Positions 1 through 12,279 of a stretch of 64,000 bases of DNA are shown piece after piece; the stretch's first letter is position 1; each line of letters begins with the position of its first letter. Both the position numbers and the translations under genes were made by a program. This DNA comes from Sweltsa coloradensis. Its lineage: Eukaryota > Arthropoda > Insecta > Plecoptera > Chloroperlidae. A model generated the notes under the pieces. That model was given only the letters and a program-made list of their open reading frames with translations, ran no database searches and was not told where the DNA came from. The stretch covers positions 1 through 64,000 of the forward strand of contig JAMZAV010005097.1 of NCBI GenBank assembly GCA_024449915.1, read 5' to 3'.

Positions 1-120
1 TTTCACTCGATCCGAGCCTCCGTTCGAAAATTATGCGAGACATACAAACAAAAAACACAAAAAACAGTGACTATTTTTTCCGGCAGAGTCAAATGGAAAC
101 GCTCGCTTCGCTCGCTTGAT
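1..120 (-). mobile_element. Terminal fragment of a Helitron-like repeat
   Basis: An A-rich tract with ACAAACAAAA, then AAATGGAAACGCTCGCTTCGCTCGC, resembles the right end shared by the elements at 8336, 36798, 37853 and 58011 (AAATGGAATC, GCTTCGCTCGC). The rest lies left of the window or has diverged. Confidence 0.45.
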
Positions 121-547
121 TACACATCTGCAAAAAAAAACATCCTAAAACAATAAAATTCTGGTTAGTCCCGGAAATGTGATATATCGCTAGTATTGCA
201 GGTATTGGAGGTACACAAAATCCAAAATATGCACTTCTTATTTCGTCAGTTGGACCACCAATTAGAAGTACATTATTTGTACTTTTATTTCCTCATATGT
301 TTTCATTAATTTCATACCAATGAAAATCTATCGTGTAAGCAAAGTGAAAAATACGCACGCAAACAAATCAGGCGTGCGTTGCTTCGGGCGTGTGGGAACC
401 AAGGTGATAGCAGATGTAGTATACCGGTATAGCTGCTGCTATGGGCGTTACCTTTGAAAACCGAGCTATTCTACTGGTCAAATTTTCAGCGTATTAGATG
501 AGACAAATATATTCTATTTATTCATAATTATTGGGAAAATACGATTT

Positions 548-790
548 TATTATCGTCTCATAGGAACTAAATTCTCACGGGAACTAAATATTTGTTATTT
601 AATTAAAATATTACAGATATATTCGCGTCTGCTCGATTTGGAGCCCATGAGATTTAGTTCCCATGAGACGATAATATTATGATATAATAAAATATTAAAA
701 CCATATATAATATATTTAAAAATTATTTATTTAGTTCCCATGAGATTTGGATCAATTGGGATTTGGATCATTTGGGATTTGGATCCCATG
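548..790. repeat. Inverted repeat plus 15-bp direct repeats
   Basis: ATCGTCTCATAGGAACTAAA near 554 is inverted at about 653-675 (TTTAGTTCCCATGAGACGAT). The phrase GGGATTTGGATCA then recurs in short direct copies at 740-790. It looks like a decayed foldback element. Confidence 0.55.
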
Positions 791-829
791 AAACCATCCC
801 GTATCTAATTAATTTATTCAGCTTTGCAC

Positions 830-845
830 ATTATATTATTATTAA

Positions 846-890
<45 letters not shown>
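830..890. repeat. (ATT)n microsatellite
   Basis: This is a run of about 18 ATT/TTA triplets with few interruptions. Confidence 0.9.
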
Positions 891-895
<5 letters not shown>

Positions 896-2243
896 ATTGG
901 CAGAATAAGTTAGTTCATATTTTTAGCGTCGTGCATTAGCATCAAACAAACAAAACAAAAGTAAAACACTATTGAAGTTTTAAAAGTTAGTTGATAGCTC
1001 TTCAGTATATTGGCATTAACTGACAATGTGCCTCTGTCATACAGTTGAAACGTCAAATTACGTGCCATTCTTTATTTTAATAATTTGAAAAAATATATAA
1101 TACTGTTAATACAATAAAATACAGAATTGATAGTGATGTACATACATGATTCATTTAATCTGGTTTACTTTGTACATATCAATAAAAAATACATTGACAA
1201 TTTAGTATTTGTATCATAGCTTGACTATATTATACAAACGGGTGTAACAAATCTCAGATTTAAAAGTTCTCTGCATGGAAAGCTAAATCAGTGTGTAAAG
1301 TAACGGTCCTAAAAGTTTGTTTAATTCGTTCCAGCTATCCAAACTTACTAAATATTATTACAATCTTGACTATCAAACGTTTTAAAAGAGGTAATTGCCC
1401 CTTTATCATTCCCATCTATGGTTTATACGTCTGAAACACATTTGAATAGTAGTATATTAAATGGTAAATTGGAGAAGGTTAGTTCGAGGAAAGTATGCCA
1501 TTGAATTTTAAGTAACACCCTAAGACGGTATTAATATTCATTTATGCACGATGTTCATTTTTCATATCATAATTTCCAGTGACACTGTTAAGGCTCTTAT
1601 GGGATTAGCTATATTCAAGGATATAAAACAGATCTAGCCTACCATAACTGTAGCATATTAATTATGTATTCCACAGTGTTCAAGCGCTCGGGAACTATCA
1701 GATTAATCCGAAGCGAGAGGCTGGTCTGCATTTCAATCGCGGGGCTCTCGAAACACCAGCCTATTATTCTAGCGATGTCCAAGTGTTTCATCATTGACCA
1801 AGAGATTTAACCTGTGACACGTGTATAAGAAACACATTCTTCGTGTGTAAACTGTCCATGTGACAAAATTGTTCATCTTCAGGTTATGGGTAGAGAGAGA
1901 TAAATGAATTGAGCGTTTTAGGTTTTAGATGCTAATTCAATGAACACAATTATTTTTATAAACGTTTGAAAATGCTAATTTTACTAAAACGAAATGTATT
2001 CCTATAACAGCTGTTGCGAATTAGTTTTATCATTGTATTCTAACATCAAAAGTGTCAAAATTAAACTGTATTCATTTTAAATTTGCACATGGCATTATTT
2101 CACATGCGAAGTGCAAGAACACCTAACGTTTTACGTTTGACGTTATGAAAAAATAGATAGGCCGTACTACAAAACGCTATCGTTGTATTTTTACGTTCCT
2201 CTAGTTTTGGGGAGACTATTCCAACAGTTTGAGCCTACGTTAA

Positions 2244-2268
2244 ACAAACAAACAAACAAACAAACAAG
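2244..2268. repeat. (AAAC)n microsatellite
   Basis: About six copies of AAAC/CAAA lie in a row. This could also be the tail of a degraded retroelement. Confidence 0.8.
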
Positions 2269-2424
2269 CAATTGATTATTTAATGAAAGATGTTTCATTG
2301 TACTGTACATGCAAAATAGAAATCGTGTATGAATATAATTAATGCGGGTCAATATCCGAGGGCTATTTTTAAAACACTTGATAACTGCATTCGAATATAG
2401 AAACCTTGTAAATCATTGTGTCAG

Positions 2425-2515
2425 AATTGGCAATAACAGGACTCGAACCTGCGACCTCCCTAAGGTTCTCGCGTGTAACTTGCAAGGTACCTCAATCACG
2501 TCAAGTAGAAGTTGA
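2425..2515 (-). repeat. tRNA-derived SINE fragment
   Basis: On the minus strand, GGTTCGAGTCC is a good RNA polymerase III B box, preceded by a GGGAGGTCGCA stretch and followed by TTGCCAATTCTGACA. The same downstream words occur after the B-box-like element at about 61960, so the two belong to one family. Confidence 0.55.
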
Positions 2516-5429
2516 TGCCATATTTGTATATCCGTGGAGAAACTAAGTATCTCCACCTCACACAAGACGTTTCAGGTGGTTCTGTAAACTGTAGGCACAG
2601 GCCTATTTATGCTGCCGAGCCGAGTAAGGCATTGTTAATTACCTTCGTATTTGTATGCAAGAATGTTCGCTCTTCAAACAAAACCCAACGTCGCTCGAGA
2701 CTCGATTAACTTTTACGACTCGCACAAAAACAGAACGAGGTCCACGCTTCAAGGAACCACCGCCGCCGCGCTGCATGCGCTGCTGTCGACAGAAATATTA
2801 ATATTGCTTATTTATGCTCGGAGTCGCTGGAATAGTTCGCTAGCTGGATCTCTGTGTGTGCAAGGAGTGACCTTGACGTGTGGTCACGTGACGAGGGCGT
2901 GTGATGGTGGAGGCGCCGGGTCTGCGGCGAGGCTCTACCGCGCTCACCAGATTTCTCCCTTGCGAGGTAATACTTGCTTGATGCTTCCTGAAGGGGCCTT
3001 CAAAGTCCAACTCGCTACCTTTCCGTGGTTTGGCCTGTGGGTAGGGGAGTAGTGTATTCCCCAAAACTAAGGGCGAGCTCTGGCCGGTTGGGGTGCGTGT
3101 TGCAGAGAGAGCTCTCGCGCAACTTTTTATCACACCTTTCTTCATTCACTCAGCCTTACTCATATTTATTTTCTTCTTTCACTTTTTTCTTCTCCATACT
3201 TGCCGGCCCTCTCTGCAACGAGCACTCCTCCGTTCCCACCCAGTTTAACCCATCCTATCCAACATCCTCACTCCTTCCCATCAACCCCCCTCGTCTTCCC
3301 TTACGTTCCTTCATTGGAAAGAAGAAAACATGGTGGTAATCCACAATTATGGAAAAAGAAAATTTGGAAGATTCCAATACAATTGACATGGGCACTGATA
3401 ACTCTACTGTTGAGTGCCCTAAAACAACATTAACTGACTAACTAACTGACACAGTTTATACAGACGATACATTTTACTAGATTTATCTAATTTACCGGTA
3501 ACTATACTGCTTTTGAATTTATACTTTGCATAGTTATTTCATTATTAATATTCACGGTAAAAAAAAAAACACTGTACGAGCTACCCGTGTATCTGCGTTG
3601 CGCTGAATTGGTTCACATAAATAAGTTCACAGTTTTAGATCTCCATATTTCCCCCGAAACCTATGGATTGGTCTTCTATGAATCAGAATATAAAATTAAA
3701 CATTCAAAGCAAATTAAAATCAGGCTGATTTTTATTTAATATTTTGGTCGGCACATTTCTCAAATAATTAAATACTGATTCACATTTATAGTTCAACAAA
3801 TAAATAACAAATTAACATCATATTTGCCCTAAAAGTTTCATCATAATAATAAAATCAGGCTGCTGGAGCGTTTACTTAGTACTTTGGTGGAGGTGCCGGG
3901 TTTTGTATTTGAGGTGTGTTGCGAGCTTCATACCGGCTCGATTCAACGATTCAATTCAATCGGTGGCATCGATCCAACGACCGTTTGACACTTTGACACA
4001 GAGTTCGCTTCGTCACAACCCACGGGAGTTTTAAATTGGATTGTCAATTGCTAGAATCGCGTGGTGTTATTACGTTACTTCTGTACTCGCGATTCCCTTT
4101 GTTAAATAATTCGTCCTTTGTAGTCTAGGTTTGTTGCTTTAATGTCCTCCACGTATGTTCTATACTGGATGTTATGTTCTGTCAAGAGAGGCGTCCACCT
4201 ATAGCCTCCGTCACGTGCCATGTCTCTAGCACATCGTACGTGGCTCACACTATAAACCAGACGCAACGATCTCCATGCTTGCTTTGTTTTACAGCAGACA
4301 ATCACGGCAATAAACTCACAGCCATTCTGGTGTTTACAACGTCCTATCTCGTTGGCTAGTGTTGAGATACAGCTTTACAACATCCCTAGGGTACACGCTC
4401 GGGGTTCGAGCACGGGGCCTGACGGGTAGTGAACCCAAACTGAAATAAACTATTTGATTATTTTGTTCGTCTGAAAAATTCTGAATGTGTATAAATAAAT
4501 CAGTTTGTTCGTAACGAATCGATATTATTTTAATGAAAGGACTGTTTGCTTGAATTCGACTCCCCCACCCCTTCCCCTTCTGTAGTCCTTTGACCGTCCA
4601 ATTAGGACCAACCAACGAAATATTTCATTTCAAACGATCAGCTTTACGTTTCAAGTTCTACCATTGAACGGTCAGTTATTACATAACCCTGCGGTCAGCG
4701 ACATGTCAGCGATGTCAGCGCCACCGCGTTACATTACACGACACTTGCACCAGGGGAATCGCACGTCGGGGGTCGACCGCGCAAATGATTGTTTTAAACC
4801 CAACGTAAAGGATCAATTTAAACCCCAATAAACTATAACAATTTGATTCTCTGTCCCGCTGCGCAGTAAATCACTGTTGATTGCCGGGGCTCGCGATCCA
4901 GGTGGCCGGGGACCTCTGACCTTGGTGTGTGTGCTCGGACATTGTAAGCATGCGCGTTACAAGGCCACGCACTCGGTAGGACGTTACAATACTACTCACT
5001 ATACCCAGAGAAGGGGACATTTCAGTACCCTACAAAAATGTATCCTACAGGTAAATTTGGAAAGATCTTAAGAGATTTTAGAGGAAGCTGATGTAAAAGA
5101 GAAGAGATGGGCTAGAGTTAATGGTTTTTAACACTTATCACATATTTACGTTGTTTGCAAAGTGCTATCAAAGTACAGCATAACTTCAAATTTGATCAAG
5201 AAACAAACACATATTATTGAAAAAATACACAAGAAAGTAAAAATAACTTACAAAATAAAGAAATCAATAAGCAGCAAGGAGATAAACATGTATTACAATT
5301 TACAATCTGTATATTTCAATAGTATATCTAGTAACGTATTGAAAAACTAATGGGTTTCCCATGGCGTTCATCAATCAAAGCTTGTGAAACCCTATAAAAT
5401 ACATACATACCAATAACTTATTTAAAGGC
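2516..5429. other. Intergenic stretch, no supported gene
   Basis: 2700-3100 is GC-richer, with several CpGs and an open frame of 133 codons, but the protein is low in recognisable structure and I see no family. The frame 2651-3052 overlaps another on the opposite strand. 3120-3340 is C/T-rich. The rest is AT-rich single-copy-like sequence. Confidence 0.5.
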
Positions 5430-5431
5430 TA

Positions 5432-5995
5432 TTCGGCCGCGTGTTTCTATTTTCTCAAATATGCTACAAAGTCAAAATATAGTGAATGGCTTTGAAACCT
5501 GGCTCTATTAGAAAATCAAAACTATTTTTTTTACAAATTTTTCTGATCGGGAACACGGCAAATATCTCCTCTTTAAAATAATTTCAAACTTCAATTCGTC
5601 CAAGCACACCATTCAATGTAGGTAATTGTGTTTTTGTAACATTAATTTTCAACTGGCGGACTGAGAGCTTTTTTTACAAAAGTCTTTCCTGCGAATTTTA
5701 ACATTTGGCGGTATTTTGTACCGATTTGTACCGCCAAACGAAAAAATTCGCAGGAAAATCAATTGTAAAAAAAGTCTCTTAGAAAACCAGTTGCAAATTA
5801 ATGTGACAGAAACACAACTACCTATATTATGTGAATGGTGTGCTTGGACGAATTAAAGTTACAAATTATTTTTAAAAGGCGATATTTGCCGTGTGCCCGA
5901 TCAGAAAAAATTGAAAAAAATAGTTTTGATTTTCTAAAAGAAAGCCATTCACCATATTTAGAATTGGTTTGAAAAAATAGAAAAACGCGGTCGAA
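5432..5995. mobile_element. Large palindromic MITE with TA target duplication
   Basis: The whole 564 bp folds back on itself. The ends are TTCGGCCGCG and the inverse of TTCGACCGCG, flanked by TA on both sides (5430-5431, 5996-5997). The centre is the hairpin around TTTGGCGGTA and TACCGCCAAA at about 5704-5736. It has no coding frame. The TA duplication suggests a Tc1/mariner-type host transposase. Confidence 0.8.
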
Positions 5996-5999
5996 TAAC

Positions 6000-7640
6000 A
6001 ACGACCGTTGTTTTGTGTATTTATTAATCTATTTATTCACAACACGCAACACACAAGTTCCAGCTTCTCTGTTTTGATCTGCTCGTATATTGAATCCCAC
6101 ACATGTGGCTGATGCCCTAGACACTGTGTGTAACTTGCCAACCCGCCCTGTGCCCAGTCACCATGCTAATGAGCTGACACTAACAGCTTATCCCTCTCTC
6201 TTCTTCTCGCCGAGATTTCACAGACTATCCGTCTTGTATTCGCTGAGTAGCACGGCACGAGCTGTCTTCATATCTGCGTGCATGGCCGAGTTCTCAGTGT
6301 CCGCATGGACATGATCGCGATGAGAGTCTGATCAATAGAAACTCGATTCGATACCCTAATAATTGACGTGAATCCATATTTATTGTATATGATGAATTAT
6401 TCTTTTTTTAATGTATTTGATTATATTTTTTTAAAATATATCAAGTTGTACAAAACAAAATTTAATAAGTATATGATCAAAAAACCGCAAAAAAACCCAC
6501 AAAGCCAGAACATGGCTTCGACGAACACCTTGTGGAGCACTTTCTGACTTCTCTTATTCGACCTCTCGAAATTGAAAGATTCTTTCTGACTTCTCTTATT
6601 CGACCTCTCGAAATTGAAAGATTCGTGGTTTGGTGGATTGTTTTGTAATAATGGGCTGAGCATTCACATTTCAAATAATTTCTCTACATACCATAGGTTA
6701 ATATTACTAAAATGTTTCTATTTTATTTTTTATGACATATTTTCTCTGAGTTATCGGTACTAAAATGCTAAGCAATAATGTGACAATGTAAAATACATGC
6801 ACGCATCCTTTCTCAACAACCTGTTACAGTTTCAAATGTACTGGGTGAAAATTAGTGGTGAAAACGTGTTCAGACTGATCACTATAATCCATTGCATTCT
6901 GCAGCCAGTTTGCCGGAGCTCATCCAATAATTCGCATAAATGAATCAATAACGTTTTTTAAAATTTTACCCATGATATGAATGCCTAGGTGGAAGTTGAT
7001 AACATAAATAGTTAGGAAGAAATTTATAAACAGATGATAGTATTATTATAACATCAACTTATTGAAGATACATCCGATGTATCAACTATTACGTATGATC
7101 ACGTGTATGTCGTGATTGAACTCCCAAGAGGGGACTTGGTTGCTCTGACTTCACTTCCTTATAGAGATTTCAAGCTATTGTTGATATTGTGTTGGTGTGA
7201 CCATGGAGTTTCAGTACTATTTAAACTCCATGGTGCAATCGTCGTAGTTTTGGATGGTTTAAACGTCCATATTTTTATGTTAGAAAAACAATTGTTTAGA
7301 TTTAACAACTAAACAGTGTCTATATTCAACGCCAGTGTTTGCATCTAGTTACGGGTCTGAAATGAATCTCCTAGACTCCCTGGTGAAAGGATATCGTCCT
7401 TGTATCTAATTCCACTATTCCTAAGTAATGTCCGGCCTAGCACCACGTATAGTCTCGCTCCTAGGGGGTCTCGCTAGAGAGGGTACCCCGTGTTACTCTT
7501 ACAGCCTTGTATTTCTTTGGACTGTCGTCGGGTGTTCAGTGTTGGGCAGTGAAACCAGTGGGAGTGACTTTACTGCATGGGCTCATCCTTAGGACACTGG
7601 CGATATAAATACAGTTTGCTCAGTCCATTAACAGGGACAA
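6000..7640. other. Intergenic stretch, no supported gene
   Basis: Apart from the 42-bp duplication I see only AT-rich unique-looking sequence. Short open frames show no family motif. Confidence 0.5.
6541..6624. repeat. Two identical 42-bp tandem copies
   Basis: A 42-bp unit beginning TTTCTGACTTCTCTTATTC and ending AATTGAAAGATTC is repeated exactly once, which points to a recent slip or duplication. Confidence 0.9.
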
Positions 7641-7647
7641 CTTGTCC

Positions 7648-7863
7648 AGGGCCCGGATACACAAAAAACGGAGTTTATTTTAAGGAGTTACCTGTTCTTA
7701 ACCGATTTAAGGAGTAAGAATTTAACTCCTAATAAACACCACAGGTTACATTTTTCAGTTATAAATAACTCCGAAAAATGCGTTACTTAATTTTGTCGGT
7801 ACCGAAATGGGAGTTAAAGGCCTACGACTAATTCCTAAAATTTACTCCGTTTTTGGGGCCCAA
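7648..7863. mobile_element. Short palindromic MITE with GGGCCC ends
   Basis: GGGCCC followed by AAAAAACGGAGTTTATTTTAAGG at the left is mirrored by CCTAAAATTTACTCCG...GGGGCCC at the right. Internal copies of AAGGAGT/ACTCC suggest subterminal repeats. I could not find a clean target duplication. Confidence 0.6.
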
Positions 7864-7957
7864 GGTCTCAAAGGGTGTGGGGATTTGAAAAGAAAAGTCA
7901 AAATATTCAACCCTCTACCGAGGAAACCTTGGGAAAAACCATAAGTCAAGGATGTCG

Positions 7958-8040
7958 TGAGCGGGAATCGATCCGACGACCTCCAGTATTAGAGTCACAA
8001 GTATAACACAAGCACTGGAACGGAGTATCCAAAGTAGGGA
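7958..8040 (-). repeat. tRNA-derived SINE fragment
   Basis: On the minus strand GGATCGATTCCCGC is a B-box-like motif in a context (GGAGGTCGTC) like the elements at 2425 and 61940. Confidence 0.45.
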
Positions 8041-8335
8041 GCGAAGCTACTGAATATAGATTGACAAATATAACCTAATTGTGCGTTGTTTGGGTTCGAA
8101 AATGATCAATTTTTAAGTGAGGATGACCCAGCTCCCTTTGCCTCCAGAGTCATCAAAAACATTCTTTATTATTCTTGTTAATTAAGGAGCATTGTCAACT
8201 AAAACGCTTGCCAATCGGAGGTCGTGTTTGATTTTTATCGTGAGACGTGCCACACGCATGAAAGAACGGACGGACGGACAGAAGGTCAATAGTAAGGAAA
8301 TAGTTTTGAAGCAACCTATGGACAAAGTGTAATAA

Positions 8336-9148
8336 CTAGGAAAACGCTTAAGTCCCGCCGCGTTGTTGGATGAGCGTATATGGTGCATTGAGCTGCCATG
8401 TGTTACGCGGATTTTCTGTTGTTGTGTGAAAAAATTCATTATTTAGTCGAAGATTTTTTTAAATTTAATTAAATTAAATAAAAAATTAACTTAATTTTTT
8501 TAATTAAACTAAATAAAATAAAAAATTAACTTAATTTTTTAATTAATCGTAATTTTTAAAAAAGAAAAAAATCGTAAAATTGCAATTTTCATAAGAAATA
8601 ATTATTCGATTGCGCTCAAATTTAACACGAATATATTAATTCATGAAATGAAGGTTCTGTAAAAAAATCATTACAATAGGATAAAGCATGTAGGTGTTAT
8701 AAGTCAAAGAATTGTTTTAAAAAAGAAAAAACCCGTAAAATTACGATTTTCATGAGAAATAATTTTTCGATTATGCTAAAATTTCACACGAATATCTTAA
8801 TTCATAAAATTAAGGTTCTGTGAAAAAATCATTACAATCGGATAAAGCATGTAGGTGTTATAAGTCGAAGAAATTTTTTAAAAATCGAAAAAAAATCGTA
8901 AAATTTGGTTTTTTATGAGAAAAAATTTCCCGAGTGCGCTCAAAATCAAAAACGTGGCAGTTCTAAGTTCAGAGATTTCGAAGGCCTCCATAAAATTTCA
9001 TCGCAATCGGAGTATCGGTTTAGCCGGAATCGTGTTAACAAACACACAAAAATACAAAAAAAAAAAAAAAAAAAAAAACATTCCGGATTTTTTTCTCCAG
9101 TGTAGTGAAATGGAATCTTCGCTTCGCTCGCTACGCTCATCCAATAAT
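8336..9148 (-). mobile_element. Helentron/HINE-like element with satellite core, copy 1
   Basis: Read on the minus strand it starts near TTATTGGATGAGCG (9148) and ends CTAG|T (8336). The end word GGATGAGCG is repeated in inverted form (CGCTCATCC) inside the 3' end. Just before the CTAG is a stem AACGC/GCGTT. The core holds about three units of roughly 180 bp (landmarks TTCTGTGAAAAAATCATTAC and GGATAAAGCATGTAGG). Subterminal inverted repeats, tandem core, 3' hairpin and CTRR|T end are hallmarks of Helentron-derived non-autonomous elements. There is no Rep/helicase frame. Confidence 0.72.
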
Positions 9149-10735
9149 CAATATTTCCAATTTAAAATTTTATGTTTTTTAGTGAAGTTTATTTACGTTC
9201 CATGCATCTCTGTTTGCCCATCTATAAAAACAAAGCAGGCCTCACAAATAAATTCATGAGACTGACGGTAGTAAAAATATATTAAACTAAGCCTTGTTAT
9301 TACCGTGGATTTATTGCGTGTGCGAGAGAGAGTATAGGGTAGGGAACACCGAGTCTAATTGCCCCACCAAATGACAGACGCGAAGCTATTTATTATTTTT
9401 GATAACTGGTATAATTTAAATTAATATTCAGCCGGATCTTCGTGACACTAGCTCTCCGGAACTGTGGAGGTGATTTCATTAATTATTCAAAACAAGATCG
9501 CATCATTAGGTCCTCGCTTGGGTCACGTGACGAACGCCATTAGCTGTATTATTATAGCAGGGGGTTAGATTCCCAGCTGTAATAGGGCTGATGTTGTATC
9601 ACGCGCCGTACTCAGCTCAGATTGCTCCATTTGGGAATAACGATGGTTGATAGCCAATATACAAGGTTGCATACTAGTATGGTTCGCTTAGTTCAAGCTG
9701 TAGGGCTATACAAAGCCAAATTGTTATTTGTGTTTCAATCTGTATTTTATTTTTATTTAACTTAATATCATTTTAGTTGTGTATACCTAGTCTAGATCTA
9801 ACCAAACTTTACTAGCAGAATGAGATTTATTGAAACTGTAACTGCAATTCATATCACGTTCAAGACACTTTTTCTTTTGCAATTTTTGTTCTTTCTTTTT
9901 AACCCTTTTAGGGCATAATATTGGGACCCAAAAGTTTTCTTTCTACCTTGACAATTTGAATTTTGTGATTTTTTGAAGAATTTTAGATTTTTTTTCCTTG
10001 ATCTTTTAGAAAAAAATGCTGACTTTGATTCCAAATCGGTATCAAAGTTGCAAAAAATCCAAAATTTGAGTATATTTTCATTTTTTTTTTGCAGTTTTTT
10101 GAATGTTCAAATTGAATCTACTACAGGCAAACAAAATATCCGGGACATCCCGGAAATTTGTGTATTTTTGTGTTTTTATACACAATTCGATTTTTTATCG
10201 ATTTCAAAAATCGTTCAAAAATCATTACATTTAGTAAGGAAAAATGCTACCAATTCAGAACAAAACAAAGCAGCTTTTTGACCGGGTGTAAAGTATGAAT
10301 AACTGGCAGATTTAATTGTGTTTTTTTTTAAAGGTATTTATTTAATTTACAATAATGGTACAGCAGTGCATACAGTGTGTACAAAATTACCTGAGCCATT
10401 AGGCTCTTAACATTTTAACATAAAAATAAAAATATATATAGCTTATTGTAGAGATATTTTTAAAAACATATGTATTTAATGAGGGAAAAAATTAAACAAA
10501 AAAAAACCTCTTCGGAACTAAGTAAGACAATTCTAAAATAAAGTAATAAATACAATACGGAATTAGAGTAGAGCATAAACAAGTAAAGATTAAAGTAAAA
10601 CATGTTTAGTACGCCTGTGTTTGTACCTTTAATATGTAAGTGAAGATATAGACTGTAGTCTCCAAAGCTAGAAATAAAAATATTATGAGAAATAGTCCCG
10701 TCGTTTGGAATGAAACGTTGAGTTGATTTGCGTGG
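9149..10735. other. Intergenic stretch, no supported gene
   Basis: 9350-9640 is moderately GC-rich. 9840-10290 is strongly T/A-rich with overlapping short frames on both strands, which is expected of low-complexity DNA. Nothing else is recognised. Confidence 0.5.
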
Positions 10736-11306
10736 GACAATTCCTTAATGGAAGATTTGATTGTTTTAGAGTTTTAAAGTTTCTGTTAGATATGGAAAAC
10801 CACCTACCCTATTTTTGGTTTCCAATTTTACCAACTTTTTTCAAAATCTAACACAATTAATTTCATTTGAATGTATGACTGACCATGTTTGGTAATCAGA
10901 AAGTAGAATATCCCGTGTAAGATACTTTATTTTTGGGGTTTTGGCCATCTTCCGTATTGGGTTTATTGGACTATATCATAACCAATGTTAAAATGAACTT
11001 TGAGCCCACACTATTGGTCAGAATCGGCCAAATGCAAGAAAATATCGCACTAAAAATCGAAAAAAAAAACGTAAAAGTGCTGATATCATGAGAAATATTA
11101 CTCGATTGTTTACCAGAAATGGCACGTTCAAGTTCGAGATTTCGAAGGTTCTGTCAAATTTCATCAAATCGCTTATGCCGTTTGCCCGGAATCGTACAAA
11201 CAAACAAAAAAAAAAAAACCAAAAAAAACAAACAAACAAAAAAAAACATTGGAGCTAAATTTTTGAGGGGTCAGTGAAATTGAAGTTTTCGCTTCGCTCA
11301 CCAATG
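10735..11306 (-). mobile_element. Truncated Helitron-like element, subfamily B
   Basis: From about 10970 it matches the element at 58011 (TTGGTCAGAATCGGCC, AAATATCGCACTAAAAATCG, GCTTATGCCGTTTGCC, GGAGCTAAATTTTTGAGG, TTCGCTTCGCTCA). The part at 10740-10980 matches 11340-11620. No CTRR end is seen, so it is truncated. Confidence 0.6.
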
Positions 11307-11339
11307 AGAATTGGGCCCGTACATTTTGAATAGAAGCGA

Positions 11340-11620
11340 TCGGTGAATTGAAAGACAAGATCCTTAATGGCAGATTTGATTGTGTAGATTTTGAAAGGTG
11401 GTGGTAAATATGGAAACCACTACCCTATAGTGGTTTCCATATTTACCACCACCTTTCAAAATCTACACAATTAATTCATCATTTTAGTCCGATATGACTG
11501 ACCATGTTGGTAATAGAAGAGTGATGACATTACGTTTAATAATTTTCATCCCGTGTAAGGATAATTTATTTTGTATCGCCACTCGTCGTATGGGTCATGG
11601 AGTATCATAACAAGTTAAAA
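11340..11620. repeat. Second copy of the 10.74-kb repeat, with a perfect hairpin
   Basis: It shares AGATTTGATTGT, ATATGGAAACCAC, CACAATTAAT, ATGACTGACCATGTT, CCCGTGTAAG and ATCATAAC with 10740-10980. It differs by having an intact hairpin at 11379-11471. Confidence 0.65.
11379..11471. repeat. Perfect hairpin, 44-bp arms and 5-base loop
   Basis: The left arm 11379-11422 starts ATTGTGTAGATTTTGAAAGG. The right arm 11428-11471 is its exact reverse complement. The loop is CCCTA. A transcript would form an uninterrupted 44-bp duplex. Confidence 0.95.
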
Positions 11621-11639
11621 TGGAGACGTTAGACAAGAA

Positions 11640-12180
11640 AACATATGAGATGAGATGCAAATAAGTAAGTACAGGATTCGCTAGTAAGATTAATGGATGA
11701 AACCTTCTTGTATGCGTCTTCATCTAACGATCCATTGTTTTAGAGAAGGCATAATATAACAATTAGTTTCATTCATAAATTCTGATCATATTCATAAAGA
11801 CATCAGAGAAAACATGTTTTTACTAGTATGTTACATTGTTAGCATCCGTAGTTTGAATGCATCCACGGACAATGCAGGAACATGTGAATATTAATGTGAG
11901 GGTACAGACAGAATTGGCTCAATGCTAGCGCAGAACACCTCTCCATGACTGAAGTTTTTACAAATTGTTTCCTTGGCAATGTCTTGAAAATCCCATACGA
12001 AAACCCAACTATCAATTCACTCCAAATAAGCAGAAACGCAGCTGCACTCTTATCACTTGTATGGCATTTTTATGTAGATTTATAACATTTTTATTTTATT
12101 GTCATTGTGTTTAATTAAAATTATTATTGATGAAAGAGTAGGCAACTTGAACTATGAGGCTGCTATGGTGGTTTTAGAAA
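11640..12180. other. Intergenic stretch, nothing recognised
   Basis: This is AT-rich unique-looking sequence without motifs I can support. Confidence 0.5.
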
Positions 12181-12184
12181 GAAT

Positions 12185-12275
12185 CTAAGAAAGTGCCACC
12201 ATCGGGGATCGAACCCTGGACCTCTTTGTCTCTAGGCAGATGCTCACACCAACTGAGCTATGAAAAACATTGATT
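12185..12275 (-). repeat. tRNA-derived SINE head or tRNA pseudogene
   Basis: On the minus strand there is an A-box-like TAGCTCAGTTGGTGTGAG and a B box GGTTCGATCCCC at proper spacing. The acceptor and T stems do not pair well, so it is not an intact tRNA gene. Confidence 0.6.
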
Positions 12276-12279
12276 TCAG

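Noticed and set aside
2651..3052. Open frame of 133 codons
   Set aside because: No family motif, overlapping frames on both strands and no splice or promoter context I can trust. GC-rich DNA gives such frames by chance.
8336..9148. Regular 180-bp units considered as a CRISPR or centromeric array
   Set aside because: Units have no spacers, are few, and sit inside elements with defined ends in an animal genome.
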